A stretch of 25,815 nt of DNA from WGMK01 sp046047315 (GCA_046047315.1 JBJOID010000188.1:1-25815); one strand, 5' to 3'; shown: positions 15,136-22,253, counted from the first letter of the stretch. A program made the numbers and translations. The notes: generated from the sequence alone by a model not told the origin.

Positions 15136-15164
15136 ATTCCCAGGGTGAACCGCTAGTGTGTCAA
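15136..15164 (-). promoter_or_regulatory. Possible promoter for the YhaO-YhaN-like operon
   Basis: On the minus strand a perfect TTGACA (15164-15159) is followed after 17 nt by GGGAAT (15141-15136), a poor -10. If used, transcription would begin almost at the TTG start codon, implying a leaderless or near-leaderless mRNA. The -35 is convincing; the rest is not. Confidence 0.3.
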
Positions 15165-15205
15165 AATTGCCGGGCGATTCCAAGTAAACCGGCAGGAGAC
15201 ATGCC

Positions 15206-15526
15206 TTGACGGGTGAGAATACCGACATGCCCAGCGCGACCGTTCGGAAACCCCGCGTGAGCATCCGCTATTGCGCGCAGTGCCAATGGATGCTGCGCGC
15301 CGCCTGGCTGGCCCAGGAACTGCTCTCCACCTTTGGCCAGGAGCTGGCCGAGGTGGCGCTGATCCCCGGCTCGGGCGGCGTATTCGAGGTGCATGTGGAT
15401 GAGACGCTGGTCTGGGAACGCAAGGCCGATGGCGGATTTCCCGAAGCCAAGGAACTAAAGCAGCGTGTCCGAGACACCGCCTTCCCCGGACGCGGCCTCG
15501 GCCATGCCGACCGGACCGCGCAGTAG
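15206..15526 (+). CDS. SelW/SelT/SelH-like Rdx-family thioredoxin-fold protein (Cys form)
   Basis: A 106-residue protein of the Rdx family (PF10262). The fold signature is clear: VSIRYCAQCQWMLRAAWLAQ carries the CxxC redox motif where vertebrate SelW has CxxU, then VALIPGSGGVFEVHVDETLVWERK and GGFPEAKELKQRVRD. Such proteins are small cytosolic thiol oxidoreductases of unsettled substrate; the bacterial forms usually keep two cysteines, as here. Start: TTG at 15206 has AGGAG seven nt upstream; the next in-frame ATG at 15227 lacks a good site. It diverges from the YhaO-like gene across 78 nt and ends 19 nt from a convergent gene, with no terminator visible between. Confidence 0.9.
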   Translation: MTGENTDMPSATVRKPRVSIRYCAQCQWMLRAAWLAQELLSTFGQELAEVALIPGSGGVFEVHVDETLVWERKADGGFPEAKELKQRVRDTAFPGRGLGHADRTAQ

Positions 15527-15545
15527 ACCGCTTCATAGCCTGCCG

Positions 15546-16259
15546 CTACAGCGCTTCCGGTCCGGCGCCTTCAGCGGGGCGGTCGAACTGGTTGAGGTAG
15601 CCGTAGGCCGCCTGTGAGATGAAGGTGCGCACCTGCCGGATGTTGCCAAGGATCACGTCGGTCTCTTCGGCTTGCACCCGTCGCCGTCCGAACACCCCCT
15701 TTACTTCCACGAAGACTTCGTTCCGGCTGTGGCGGAAGGATTCAATGGTCACGTTGAAGGTGCCGGGATGCTCGTTCGTTTCCGGCAGTACATAGCGAAC
15801 GCCGCCAATGGCGACCGGCCTGCCAAAGTGAGGGGCAATCTTCCCAGCCTGGCCACACATGTGGTCAATCAGAAAGACCCGTGCGTCGTCGAAATGCGTC
15901 AAGGCGAAGGTGCTGCGGATGGTTGCCGTGTGCGCCACATACTCAGAAACCTCGCGGGTGCGCAACACGCGCGGCGCAATCTCTCTCACCTTGTCCAGAA
16001 AGTCGGTCAGCGGAATGTCGGCCCACTCTTCGACCAGCAAGGCCCGGTCCGGCAGAAAGAGGGCGAGCGACTGCGTGCGCTGGCCACGCCGCGAGTAGAA
16101 GCGGGGGTTCGCCGGATTGCTGAAATCCGTGCTGTCGTAAGAGGCGTGGCGCGTCTGCGAAAGGTCGAAGTAAAGCCGTTGCAAGGCTTCCTTGTTGATC
16201 GCGCTCGGCGGATGAATCAACTCCACGGTAAAATGAATGATGCGATCTTCGGACTGCAT
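15546..16259 (-). CDS. Uncharacterised 237-residue protein, perhaps TIGR04255-like
   Basis: I do not recognise this protein firmly. It is soluble, without signal peptide or membrane helix, starts MQSEDRIIHFTVELIHPP and ends with a helix IRQVRTFISQAAYGYLNQFD. The alternating beta-strand style and the final helix resemble the sporadically distributed TIGR04255 family, which is only a guess. The chosen ATG at 16259 follows GGGGA at a good distance; an in-frame start further upstream at 16322 has no ribosome-binding site and would begin inside a promoter-like region containing TATACT at 16294-16289. It converges with the Rdx gene and diverges from the small gene at 16465. Confidence 0.7.
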   Translation of the reverse strand: MQSEDRIIHFTVELIHPPSAINKEALQRLYFDLSQTRHASYDSTDFSNPANPRFYSRRGQRTQSLALFLPDRALLVEEWADIPLTDFLDKVREIAPRVLRTREVSEYVAHTATIRSTFALTHFDDARVFLIDHMCGQAGKIAPHFGRPVAIGGVRYVLPETNEHPGTFNVTIESFRHSRNEVFVEVKGVFGRRRVQAEETDVILGNIRQVRTFISQAAYGYLNQFDRPAEGAGPEAL

Positions 16260-16378
16260 GGCGGATCCCCGATAATGCCTTGCCTTACAGTATAGCGAGC
16301 CCGTTGCACAGGCCGCCAGCAAGGAAAGGAAACTCTTTCTTTCGGTCTGGAAGTTCGGTTCAATTTCATAATTTACAC

Positions 16379-16407
16379 TTGAAATACTCCCGGACTCGCG
16401 TTAAAGT
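16379..16407 (+). promoter_or_regulatory. Candidate promoter for the 16465 gene
   Basis: TTGAAA (16379-16384) and TAAAGT (16402-16407) are 17 nt apart, each matching 4 of 6 or better consensus positions, in an AT-rich stretch. The start near 16414 lies downstream of the ATG at 16408, which supports the downstream start codon at 16465/16468. Confidence 0.55.
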
Positions 16408-16464
16408 ATGCTTAGCTTTGTTCCAACTATTCGGGACTTTCGAGAATTGTCCGATAGGGATACC

Positions 16465-16809
16465 ATGATGGCGTCCGAGGTTTTACAGCTGGGCATCCCC
16501 CTTCAGGATGGCCTGACGCCCGCCGAGCACCGGCAGGTGGAGCGCCACCGGGCTGCCTTGGCGGAACAGCGAGGCGCAGCAGTATCGTGGGAAGCGGCCA
16601 AGCAGGACTGGTTGAGCACCCGCGCCACGGAATGGCGGCAGCGCCGTCAGCAGCACATGCTGAATCTTCAGCGCGAAGAAATTGCGAAGTACCGCTGGAT
16701 CGAAAGCGAGAAGGCCCGCTGCGATCTGGGCCGTCAGGCGGCAGTGGATTGGGTGCAGCGCCACGCGGCCGCCTGGCGCAAGTGGTATGAAGAGACCTTC
16801 ACGGACTAA
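16465..16809 (+). CDS. Small helical hypothetical protein
   Basis: A 114-residue protein of unknown function, highly charged and rich in Arg, Gln, Glu, Ala and Trp (six Trp). From about residue 25 it is likely one or two long helices, with repeated patterns such as WEAAKQDWLSTRATEWRQRR and WVQRHAAAWRKWYEETF. No signal peptide or membrane segment is seen. The start is ATG at 16465 or the adjacent ATG at 16468, with AGGGA at 16456-16460; the longer reading from 16408 begins before the predicted transcription start. The convergent strand shows no alternative gene. A DNA-binding or adaptor role would be a guess. Confidence 0.65.
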   Translation: MMASEVLQLGIPLQDGLTPAEHRQVERHRAALAEQRGAAVSWEAAKQDWLSTRATEWRQRRQQHMLNLQREEIAKYRWIESEKARCDLGRQAAVDWVQRHAAAWRKWYEETFTD

Positions 16810-16827
16810 CTCCGCTCGCGCCCCCTA

Positions 16828-16856
16828 TTTTCCTTACCTCCACTTTGCTGTAGAAT
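16828..16856 (+). promoter_or_regulatory. Possible promoter for the ADP-ribosylglycohydrolase-like gene
   Basis: TAGAAT (16851-16856) matches 5 of 6 -10 positions. At 17 nt upstream only TTTTCC (16828-16833) is found, a weak -35. Transcription would start near 16863, before the GTG at 16885 and after the ATG at 16855, in agreement with the GTG start. Confidence 0.35.
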
Positions 16857-16884
16857 GCCGTGTTGCATCAGGGAGGGATCTGCC

Positions 16885-18054
16885 GTGAAGTCCATGCCAC
16901 TTGTCATCTTGACCCTTGTCTTTGCAGGGACTACATTTTCCGAGACGGTGAACCTGCCCATCGAGCGCTACCTCGACAAGCTGCGGGGCGCATGGGCCGG
17001 GCAGATGGCGGGCGTTTGCTATGGCGCTCCCCATGAATTCCAATCCAACGGAAAGCCCATGACGGGGCCTCTCGGAGAGTGGACGCCCGAGCGGATCGCC
17101 GGCGCGATTGATCAGGACGACATCTACGTTGAGATGACCTTCCTGATGTCGCTGGAGAAGCATGGCCTCGACGTGACACCCGCCGAGGCCGGGGCCGACT
17201 TCGGCGCTTCGGAGTACGAGTTGTGGCATGCCAACAAGTGGGGCCGGAACAACATCCGCGCGGGCATCATGCCACCCCTGAGCGGACACCCCACCTACAA
17301 TTCCCATGCGGACGACATCGATTTCCAAATCGAGGCTGACCTGTTCGGCATCCTCAGCCCCGGATTGCCGCACGAATCCAACCGCCTGTGTGACGTTTTC
17401 GGCCACATCATGAACTATGGCGACGGGGTCTATGGCGGCATGTTCGTGGCGGGCATGTATGCCGCCGCGTATTTCGAGGACCGCGATGTCATGAAGGTGA
17501 TCGAGGCGGGCCTCGACTGCATTCCCGACGCCTCGCTTTATGAGCAGTGCATTCGCGACGTCATCCAGTGGCATAAGGAGGAGCCCAGCGATTGGCTCAA
17601 GTCATGGCACAAGATTGAGAGCAAGTGGCAGGACGATGTCGACTGCGGTCCCGGCGATGCTTTCAATATCGACGCCAAGCTCAATGGCGCCTACATCGTG
17701 ATGGGGCTGCTCTATGGCGAGGGGGATTTCGAAAAGACGATAGAAATCGCCACGCGCTGCGGCCAGGACGCCGACTGCAACCCCTCCAATGCCGCGGGGG
17801 TATTGGGATGCATGATGGGCTATTCTGGAATTCCCGAGACCTTCACCTCGGGTATCGCGGCCATGGCCGATAAGAAATTCTCGTACACAAATTACAGCTT
17901 CGAAAGCCTGATACCCGCCTGCCGCGCCATCACAGAGTCCATCGTAAAGGCGGCGGGCGGCGAAGTCAGCGAGACGCAACTGTCGATCCCCCGGCAACAG
18001 CCCCGGCCGCCGGCCACCTTCGAGCAGTGGGTCGATCAGGCCAGGCAGCATTAG
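16885..18054 (+). CDS. Secreted ADP-ribosylglycohydrolase-family protein
   Basis: A 389-residue protein of the ADP-ribosylglycohydrolase family (PF03747), all-helical with a binuclear metal site. An N-terminal signal peptide of about 19 residues (KSMPLVILTLVFAG, then TTFS before ETV) sends it out of the cytoplasm. Family motifs are GAWAGQMAGVCYGAPHEF, DQDDIYVEM at 76-84, NSHADDIDFQIEADLFG, GDGVYGGMF and CGQDADCNPSN at 292-302. The usual DDT is DDI here, so the ligand set is slightly altered. Secreted members are frequent in Planctomycetes-like bacteria and their substrate is unknown; hydrolysis of an N- or O-glycosidic ADP-ribose bond is only the family's canonical activity. GTG at 16885 is chosen because GGGAGGGA precedes it; the longer ATG at 16855 has no such site and would spoil the signal peptide. 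Confidence 0.88.
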   Translation: MKSMPLVILTLVFAGTTFSETVNLPIERYLDKLRGAWAGQMAGVCYGAPHEFQSNGKPMTGPLGEWTPERIAGAIDQDDIYVEMTFLMSLEKHGLDVTPAEAGADFGASEYELWHANKWGRNNIRAGIMPPLSGHPTYNSHADDIDFQIEADLFGILSPGLPHESNRLCDVFGHIMNYGDGVYGGMFVAGMYAAAYFEDRDVMKVIEAGLDCIPDASLYEQCIRDVIQWHKEEPSDWLKSWHKIESKWQDDVDCGPGDAFNIDAKLNGAYIVMGLLYGEGDFEKTIEIATRCGQDADCNPSNAAGVLGCMMGYSGIPETFTSGIAAMADKKFSYTNYSFESLIPACRAITESIVKAAGGEVSETQLSIPRQQPRPPATFEQWVDQARQH

Positions 18055-18101
18055 ATCCCCAAACTAAGAAATCTGCCATTCACGCCCTCCCCGTCTTGGG
18101 G

Positions 18102-18131
18102 GTTGCAAGACGCTAAACAAGTCCTTGCAAC
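18102..18131. repeat. Perfect 8-14-8 inverted repeat upstream of the unknown gene and ffh
   Basis: GTTGCAAG (18102-18109) and CTTGCAAC (18124-18131) are perfect inverted copies, 22 nt centre to centre, about two helical turns. The right copy contains TTGCAA, which could serve as a -35 box for the AT-rich TATATGTTAT (18142-18151). The layout fits a two-site operator for a dimeric regulator. No T-run follows, so it is not an intrinsic terminator of the gene ending at 18054. Confidence 0.5.
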
Positions 18132-18151
18132 AGGTTGCGTATATATGTTAT
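18125..18151 (+). promoter_or_regulatory. Possible promoter of the unknown gene-ffh region
   Basis: TTGCAA (18125-18130) is followed by TGTTAT (18146-18151) at a 15-nt spacing, or by overlapping -10-like hexamers inside TATATGTTAT. Spacing and matches are only moderate. The 180-nt gap otherwise holds the inverted repeat and a possible leader ORF. Confidence 0.35.
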
Positions 18152-18185
18152 CTTCTCGCTCCTGTCTCTGGAGGTTCGTGCCGCC

Positions 18186-18242
18186 ATGAGACGGAGGGTG
18201 GAGATTCACGGGTTCTTCTCATGCAGGGAGAGCTATGCCTGA
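18186..18242 (+). CDS. Possible 18-codon leader ORF overlapping the next gene's start
   Basis: ATG at 18186 opens a frame reading MRRRVEIHGFFSCRESYA and stopping with TGA at 18240-18242, just inside the gene whose ATG is at 18235. GGAGG lies at 18170-18174, 11 nt upstream, which is a rather long spacing. The overlap would allow translational coupling or leader control. No regulatory amino-acid run is evident, and it may be chance. Confidence 0.25.
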   Translation: MRRRVEIHGFFSCRESYA

Positions 18243-18855
18243 GCTGCTGAAATATCAAGTGGCCCGAGTACTGGACCAGCTGACGCGCGTGGCGTCGCCT
18301 TCAAGGCGACAGGTCAACCGCTGCCTCGCGCTGCTGCGTCCCTTGCTGGTGGCCGCCGAGGTCGCCGAAGCGGACATCGACCGCTTCGAGTGCGCCGTGC
18401 ACGAAGCGCTGACGCGTGGCGAGGTGCTCATGCGCCTGCATTGTGCGCGCGACGTGCGCCGCACCGTTGAGCTCGTGCTCGCTCAGGAACTTGGGCTCAA
18501 CCTGACGGAGTCCTGCGCCGATTGGCTGGCCGGGCGCCTTCCGCTTGACCTCGGCCAATCCTCCTGCGGACGCAAGTGGTGCCTGAAGGAACTGGACAAC
18601 CACACCTCCAGCGCCAAGCAGTCCAAGCGCGTACCGCGTTCGCGCCGTCCCGACCACTATGACCGCCGCCTGCCGCGCGGCGAATCGTTGTCTTCGCTTA
18701 ACCCCTTCACCATGCGCACGGCCCCGCCCGCGGCGGACCACCATGCGAGCGATCTGGACCGCGAGGCGGTCGATCGCCTGCTGCGTCAGTTGGGCTGGGG
18801 TGGGCGTGACTTCGGGCCGGAACCGCCATCAGGCGGAACCCCCGCGCGCCTCTGA
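18235..18855 (+). CDS. Uncharacterised 206-residue protein upstream of ffh
   Basis: I do not recognise this protein. The first 105 residues look helical and compact, with Leu/Arg/Ala-rich stretches (LLKYQVARVLDQLTRVAS, LALLRPLLVAAEVAEAD). The C-terminal half is basic and low in structure, with RVPRSRRPDHYDRRLPRG, ending in an acidic-hydrophobic piece DREAVDRLLRQLGWGG. No signal peptide or membrane segment is present. AGGGAG precedes the ATG by four nt. The stop is 31 nt before ffh, same strand, so it is probably part of the same operon. A regulatory or RNA-binding role would be guesswork; the basic tail at least allows nucleic-acid contact. Confidence 0.65.
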   Translation: MPELLKYQVARVLDQLTRVASPSRRQVNRCLALLRPLLVAAEVAEADIDRFECAVHEALTRGEVLMRLHCARDVRRTVELVLAQELGLNLTESCADWLAGRLPLDLGQSSCGRKWCLKELDNHTSSAKQSKRVPRSRRPDHYDRRLPRGESLSSLNPFTMRTAPPAADHHASDLDREAVDRLLRQLGWGGRDFGPEPPSGGTPARL

Positions 18856-18886
18856 GCAGCAACCGTCCAAGACACGGTCTTCCGCC

Positions 18887-20245
18887 ATGTTTGAATCCTT
18901 AAGCAACAAGCTCGACGCCGCCTTCAAGTCGCTTCGTGGGCAATCGCGCCTCACCGAAGAGAACATGAAGGAAGGGTTGGAGAAGATCCGCCTCGCGCTG
19001 CTTGAGGCCGACGTGAACTACAACGTGGCGAAGAAGTTCGTGGCGGAGGTGATGGAGGAGGCGGTCGGCCAGGAAGTCATCAAGAGCGTCAACCCTTCGC
19101 AGCAGATCGTCAAGATCGTGCACGACGCTTTGGTGCGTTTCATGGGCGAACGCAACGAGCCCCTGCGCCGGGCCAACACGCCGCCCACGGTCATCATGAT
19201 GGTGGGCCTGCAGGGCCAGGGCAAGACGACCTCCTGCGGCAAGCTGGCCTTACAGTTGAAGAAACAGGGGCATCGCCCTTTGCTCGTGGCGGCCGACGTC
19301 TATCGCCCCGCCGCCGTGCAGCAGTTGCACCGCGTGGCGGAGCAGGCGGGCGCCGAGTGCTTCAGTCTGGGTGAGAACGCCGACCCCGTGCAGATTTGCA
19401 TGATGGCCAAGGGCGAGGCGCGGCTTCGCCAGTGCGACACGGTTATCCTCGACACCGCCGGCCGCATGCACGTGGACGATCGAATGATGGGCGAGGTGCG
19501 GCAGATTGCCGTGCAAGTGAAGCCCGACGAAATTCTCTTTGTCGCCAACGCGATGACCGGCCAGGACGCGGTGAACTCCGCCAAGCAGTTCAACGACGCC
19601 CTGCCGCTGACCGGCGTGTTGCTGACACAGATGGATGGCGACGCGCGCGGCGGCGCGGCCCTGAGCCTCATCGAGGTGACGGGATGCCCCATCAAGTTCG
19701 TGGGTACTGGCGAGAAGCTCGACGCCCTGGACCCCTTCCATCCCGGACGCATGGCCGACCAGATATTGGGCATGGGCGATATCGTCTCGCTGGTGGAGAA
19801 GGCCCAGGAAGTCGTTGACGCGGAGAAGGCGGAGAAGTTCGCCAAGAAGGCGCGCAAGGGCGAGTTCGATCTCGAAGACTTCCTCGAGCAGATGCAGCAG
19901 GTGAAGAAGATGGGCAGCATGGGCGACGTGCTGAAGAAGATTCCGGGCCTATCGAAGATGATGCCCGAGGAGGAGCTGGCGGGAGCGCAGGATGCGCTGA
20001 AGTACACCGAAGCTATCATCTACTCGATGACACCGCTCGAGCGGCGCAAGCCCAAGCTGATCAACGGCAGCCGGCGCATGCGCATCGCCAAGGGAAGTGG
20101 CACCGAGGTGCAGGATGTGAACCGCCTGCTCAAGGACTTCGAGAAGATGCAGAAAGACATGAAGAAGATGATGAAGTTGATGAAGGGCGGCAAGATGGGC
20201 ATGCCGGGAATGCGCAAGCCCATGCCGGGAATGCCCTTCCGGTAG
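18887..20245 (+). CDS. ffh: Signal recognition particle GTPase Ffh
   Basis: A 452-residue protein, normal for Ffh (SRP54). Together with SRP RNA it binds signal sequences of nascent membrane proteins and delivers ribosomes to the FtsY receptor. The NG domain shows the helical N part, the P-loop GLQGQGKTT (107-115), DVYRPAAVQQL, DTAGRMHVDD and TQMDGDARGGAALS (TKxDG-type motif with Gln). The methionine-rich M domain follows and ends in GMPGMRKPMPGMPF. The frame extends upstream to 18659, but ATG at 18887 begins the conserved MFESLSNKLDAAFKSLRG; that start lacks a strong Shine-Dalgarno sequence, which suggests coupling to the preceding gene 31 nt away. No SRP RNA gene was found in the window. 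Confidence 0.95.
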   Translation: MFESLSNKLDAAFKSLRGQSRLTEENMKEGLEKIRLALLEADVNYNVAKKFVAEVMEEAVGQEVIKSVNPSQQIVKIVHDALVRFMGERNEPLRRANTPPTVIMMVGLQGQGKTTSCGKLALQLKKQGHRPLLVAADVYRPAAVQQLHRVAEQAGAECFSLGENADPVQICMMAKGEARLRQCDTVILDTAGRMHVDDRMMGEVRQIAVQVKPDEILFVANAMTGQDAVNSAKQFNDALPLTGVLLTQMDGDARGGAALSLIEVTGCPIKFVGTGEKLDALDPFHPGRMADQILGMGDIVSLVEKAQEVVDAEKAEKFAKKARKGEFDLEDFLEQMQQVKKMGSMGDVLKKIPGLSKMMPEEELAGAQDALKYTEAIIYSMTPLERRKPKLINGSRRMRIAKGSGTEVQDVNRLLKDFEKMQKDMKKMMKLMKGGKMGMPGMRKPMPGMPFR

Positions 20246-20255
20246 CACGTGAACT

Positions 20256-20304
20256 TCCCGCAACCGCGGGAGCTTATGGACAACGCCCGCCGCCTTAAGC
20301 GGGC
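20256..20304 (+). other. Two short hairpins in the ffh-rpsP gap
   Basis: TCCCGC and GCGGGA pair around an AACC loop (20256-20271), and GCCCGC and GCGGGC pair around an eight-nt loop (20285-20304), in the 110-nt gap before rpsP. Neither is followed by T-runs. They could be RNA processing or attenuation elements, or chance in GC-rich sequence. Confidence 0.3.
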
Positions 20305-20355
20305 ATTAACCGAGACCCAAAAGCCACGGCGAAGCCGGGCGAGAGAGGAAGACTT

Positions 20356-20790
20356 ATGCCGACAGTGATTCGTATGCGTCGCGGCGGACGCACCCATGCG
20401 CCGTATTACCGTATTGTGGTGCAGGACTCCCGGGCGCGTGACCGCGGCCCCGAGGTGGACACGCTCGGCATCTACCATCCCTGCGCCCGCCCCGAGCCGC
20501 GCATGGAAGTGGACGTGGTGAAGGCGATCGCCTGGCTGGAAAAGGGCGCCCAGTGCAGCGACACCGCGCGCAACGTGCTCAACAAGCTCGGCGTCTTCAA
20601 GCACTGGAAGGACGGCACCCTGCCCGAGGGCGCGGAAGGCCGTTTGGTGAAGACGCTTGGCCAAGTGGAAGACAAGGGCTACAACGCGCCGCCCGAACCC
20701 AAGCCGAAGCCGGCCGCCGAGCCTGAAGCTGCAGCCGAGGGCGAAGCCGAAGCGGCGGCGGAAGCGCCCGCCGAGGAAGCCTCCGAGTGA
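20356..20790 (+). CDS. rpsP: 30S ribosomal protein S16 with Ala/Glu-rich tail
   Basis: A 144-residue S16, against the usual 80-95. The core is plain: PTVIRMRRGGRTHAPYYRIVV, DSRARDRGPEVDTLGIYHP, then AIAWLEKGAQCSDTARNVLNKLGV. From about residue 112 there is an acidic Ala/Glu/Pro tail (EPEAAAEGEAEAAAEAPAEE) that looks disordered. S16 binds helices of 16S rRNA and aids 30S assembly. GAGAGGAAG lies before the ATG. The stop codon overlaps the GTG of khpA. This is the first gene of the canonical rpsP-khpA-rimM-trmD-rplS cluster. Confidence 0.96.
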   Translation: MPTVIRMRRGGRTHAPYYRIVVQDSRARDRGPEVDTLGIYHPCARPEPRMEVDVVKAIAWLEKGAQCSDTARNVLNKLGVFKHWKDGTLPEGAEGRLVKTLGQVEDKGYNAPPEPKPKPAAEPEAAAEGEAEAAAEAPAEEASE

Positions 20791-21023
20791 AGATGCTCAT
20801 CGAATTCGTCTCGAAGAAGCTCGTCGAGAATCCAGAGGACGTCAAGGTCAACGAGATCACGTCGGAAGACGGGAGCGAAGTGACCTATGAACTGCGTGTC
20901 AACGAAGCGGACATGGGCCGTATCATTGGCCGAAGCGGCCGCACCGCTAAGGCGCTGCGCACGCTCGTGGCCGCCGCGGCCACCAAGGCCGATGTGCGGG
21001 CCAATCTGGAGATTCTTGACTAG
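20787..21023 (+). CDS. khpA: KH-domain RNA-binding protein KhpA
   Basis: A 78-residue single-KH-domain protein. The GxxG loop and following helix are seen in IIGRSGRTAKALRTL. KhpA is a cytosolic RNA-binding protein, a partner of KhpB in several bacteria, and typically sits between rpsP and rimM as it does here. The frame can start at GTG 20787, in a GTGA overlap with the rpsP stop, or at ATG 20793, two codons later. The overlap favours coupled translation and I use the GTG. Confidence 0.92.
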   Translation: MKMLIEFVSKKLVENPEDVKVNEITSEDGSEVTYELRVNEADMGRIIGRSGRTAKALRTLVAAAATKADVRANLEILD

Positions 21024-21549
21024 TCCCGGGGCGTGGGTAGCGGTGGCGAAAGTGCGCACCGTGCAGCCGCAGCGCAGGGAGCTGCGTCTCGATGAGACGC
21101 CCCCCTTCGTTTGGCCTGAGCCAGAACCGCAGTGGGTGAATGCCCGGGCGGGCGGGGCTGCGCCGCGAAAGTTGAAAGTAGCGAAGACCTCGCGCGATGG
21201 AAACAGCGTTGTGCTGGAGCTTGCGCCCGGCGTGCCCAGGGAAGTTGTGGCTTCCCTGAGGGGCGCCGAGCTGGTGGTGAGCGCGGGGGAAATCGAGACC
21301 TATCGCAGCGGCGCGTGGTACCCTCCGGAATGGGTGGGCTACGCGGTGCAAAACGAGCAGGGCCAGAAGATAGGCGGCGTCCGCGAGGTATGGGATACCC
21401 CGGCGAACGCCGTGTTGACAGTTGAAACGAAAGACCAGGGCGCCTGGCTGTTGCCCGTGATTCCCGAGGTGGTGCTGCGCGTGGACCGCGAAGCCGCCTC
21501 CATCGTGATATCGGGCATCGAGCCGCACGGAGTTCCGCATGCGGGTTGA
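21016..21549 (+). CDS. rimM: Ribosome maturation factor RimM, divergent N-terminus
   Basis: About 177 residues. RimM helps mature the 30S head and binds S19. The C-terminal PRC-barrel half is convincing: LRGAELVVSAGEIE, EWVGYAVQNEQGQKIGGVREVWDTPANAVL and LLPVIPEVVLRVDREA align in order with family blocks. The N-terminal barrel normally begins with a glycine-rich GRIxxPHGxxGEV segment; here it reads AKVRTVQPQRRELRL, with the glycines gone. The start is uncertain: TTG at 21016 overlaps the end of khpA and has GGAG four nt upstream; GTG at 21043 is the alternative. The stop lies inside trmD, an 11-nt overlap. Confidence 0.88.
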   Translation: MTSPGAWVAVAKVRTVQPQRRELRLDETPPFVWPEPEPQWVNARAGGAAPRKLKVAKTSRDGNSVVLELAPGVPREVVASLRGAELVVSAGEIETYRSGAWYPPEWVGYAVQNEQGQKIGGVREVWDTPANAVLTVETKDQGAWLLPVIPEVVLRVDREAASIVISGIEPHGVPHAG

Positions 21550-22216
21550 CGTGATAACGCTGTTTCCCGAAATCATCGAGGGAGTCACCGGCGTGAGCCT
21601 GTTGGGCAAGGCCATTGAGCAGGGTATCCTGACCGTGGCCTGCACGAACCCCCGGGACTCTACCACCGACCGTCACCGCACTGTCGACGACGAACCCTTC
21701 GGGGGCGGGGCCGGCATGGTGATGAAGTGCGAACCGCTCTTTGCCGCCGTCGAGTCGCTGCGCGAGGTCAACTCGCTGGAGCGGGTCATCCTGCTGAGTC
21801 CGCGAGGACGCCGGCTGGACCAGACAAAGGTGAAGGAGCTGGCCGCGGCCGACGACATGGTGCTGATCTGCGCCCGCTATGAGGGGGTGGATGAGCGCGT
21901 GAGTGAAGGGCTGGTGACCGAGGAAATCAGCATTGGCGACTATGTGCTGAACGGCGGCGAGCTGCCCGCCCTGGTGTTGATAGAAGCCATGAGCCGGATG
22001 CTTCCGGGCGTGGTGGGTGACTGGGAGTCCGTCGAGACCGACTCGTTCTACGACGGCATCCTTGGTCCTCCCCAATACACGCGCCCTGCGGAGTTCCGCG
22101 GGATGGAGGTGCCGGCGGTGTTGAGGAATGGCAACCATGCATTGATAGCCGCGTGGCGACGCGAGCAGGCCCTTAAGGTCACCCGCGAACGCCGCCCGGA
22201 TTTGTTGGAAAGTTGA
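21539..22216 (+). CDS. trmD: tRNA (guanine-N1-)-methyltransferase TrmD
   Basis: A 225-residue SPOUT methyltransferase that makes m1G37 in tRNAs, preventing frameshifts, using S-adenosylmethionine as a homodimer. It keeps the full signature set: MRVDVITLFPEIIEG, DEPFGGGAGMVMK, ILLSPRGRRLDQTKVKELA, CARYEGVDERV, the trefoil-knot loop ISIGDYVLNGGELPA, SVETDSF, PQYTRP and VPAVLRNGNHALIAAWRREQ. The ATG overlaps the rimM stop and has GGAG six nt upstream. Length is slightly below the usual 230-250, with the loss at the C-terminus. Confidence 0.97.
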   Translation: MRVDVITLFPEIIEGVTGVSLLGKAIEQGILTVACTNPRDSTTDRHRTVDDEPFGGGAGMVMKCEPLFAAVESLREVNSLERVILLSPRGRRLDQTKVKELAAADDMVLICARYEGVDERVSEGLVTEEISIGDYVLNGGELPALVLIEAMSRMLPGVVGDWESVETDSFYDGILGPPQYTRPAEFRGMEVPAVLRNGNHALIAAWRREQALKVTRERRPDLLES

Positions 22217-22253
22217 ATTGGGGACTTCCCGCAGAGAGGCCAAGCCAGCCAAG

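Noticed and set aside
18055..18234. SRP RNA gene upstream of ffh
   Set aside because: I looked for the conserved 4.5S core GGAAGCAG-like tetraloop region and did not find it on either strand.
18659..18886. Upstream extension of ffh
   Set aside because: The extra residues overlap the unknown gene and have no similarity to Ffh; the conserved N-terminus begins at 18887.
21020..22252. Long minus-strand open frame opposite rimM and trmD
   Set aside because: It overlaps two genes with full family motifs on the plus strand, and its translation is low-complexity Arg/Pro/Ala sequence.
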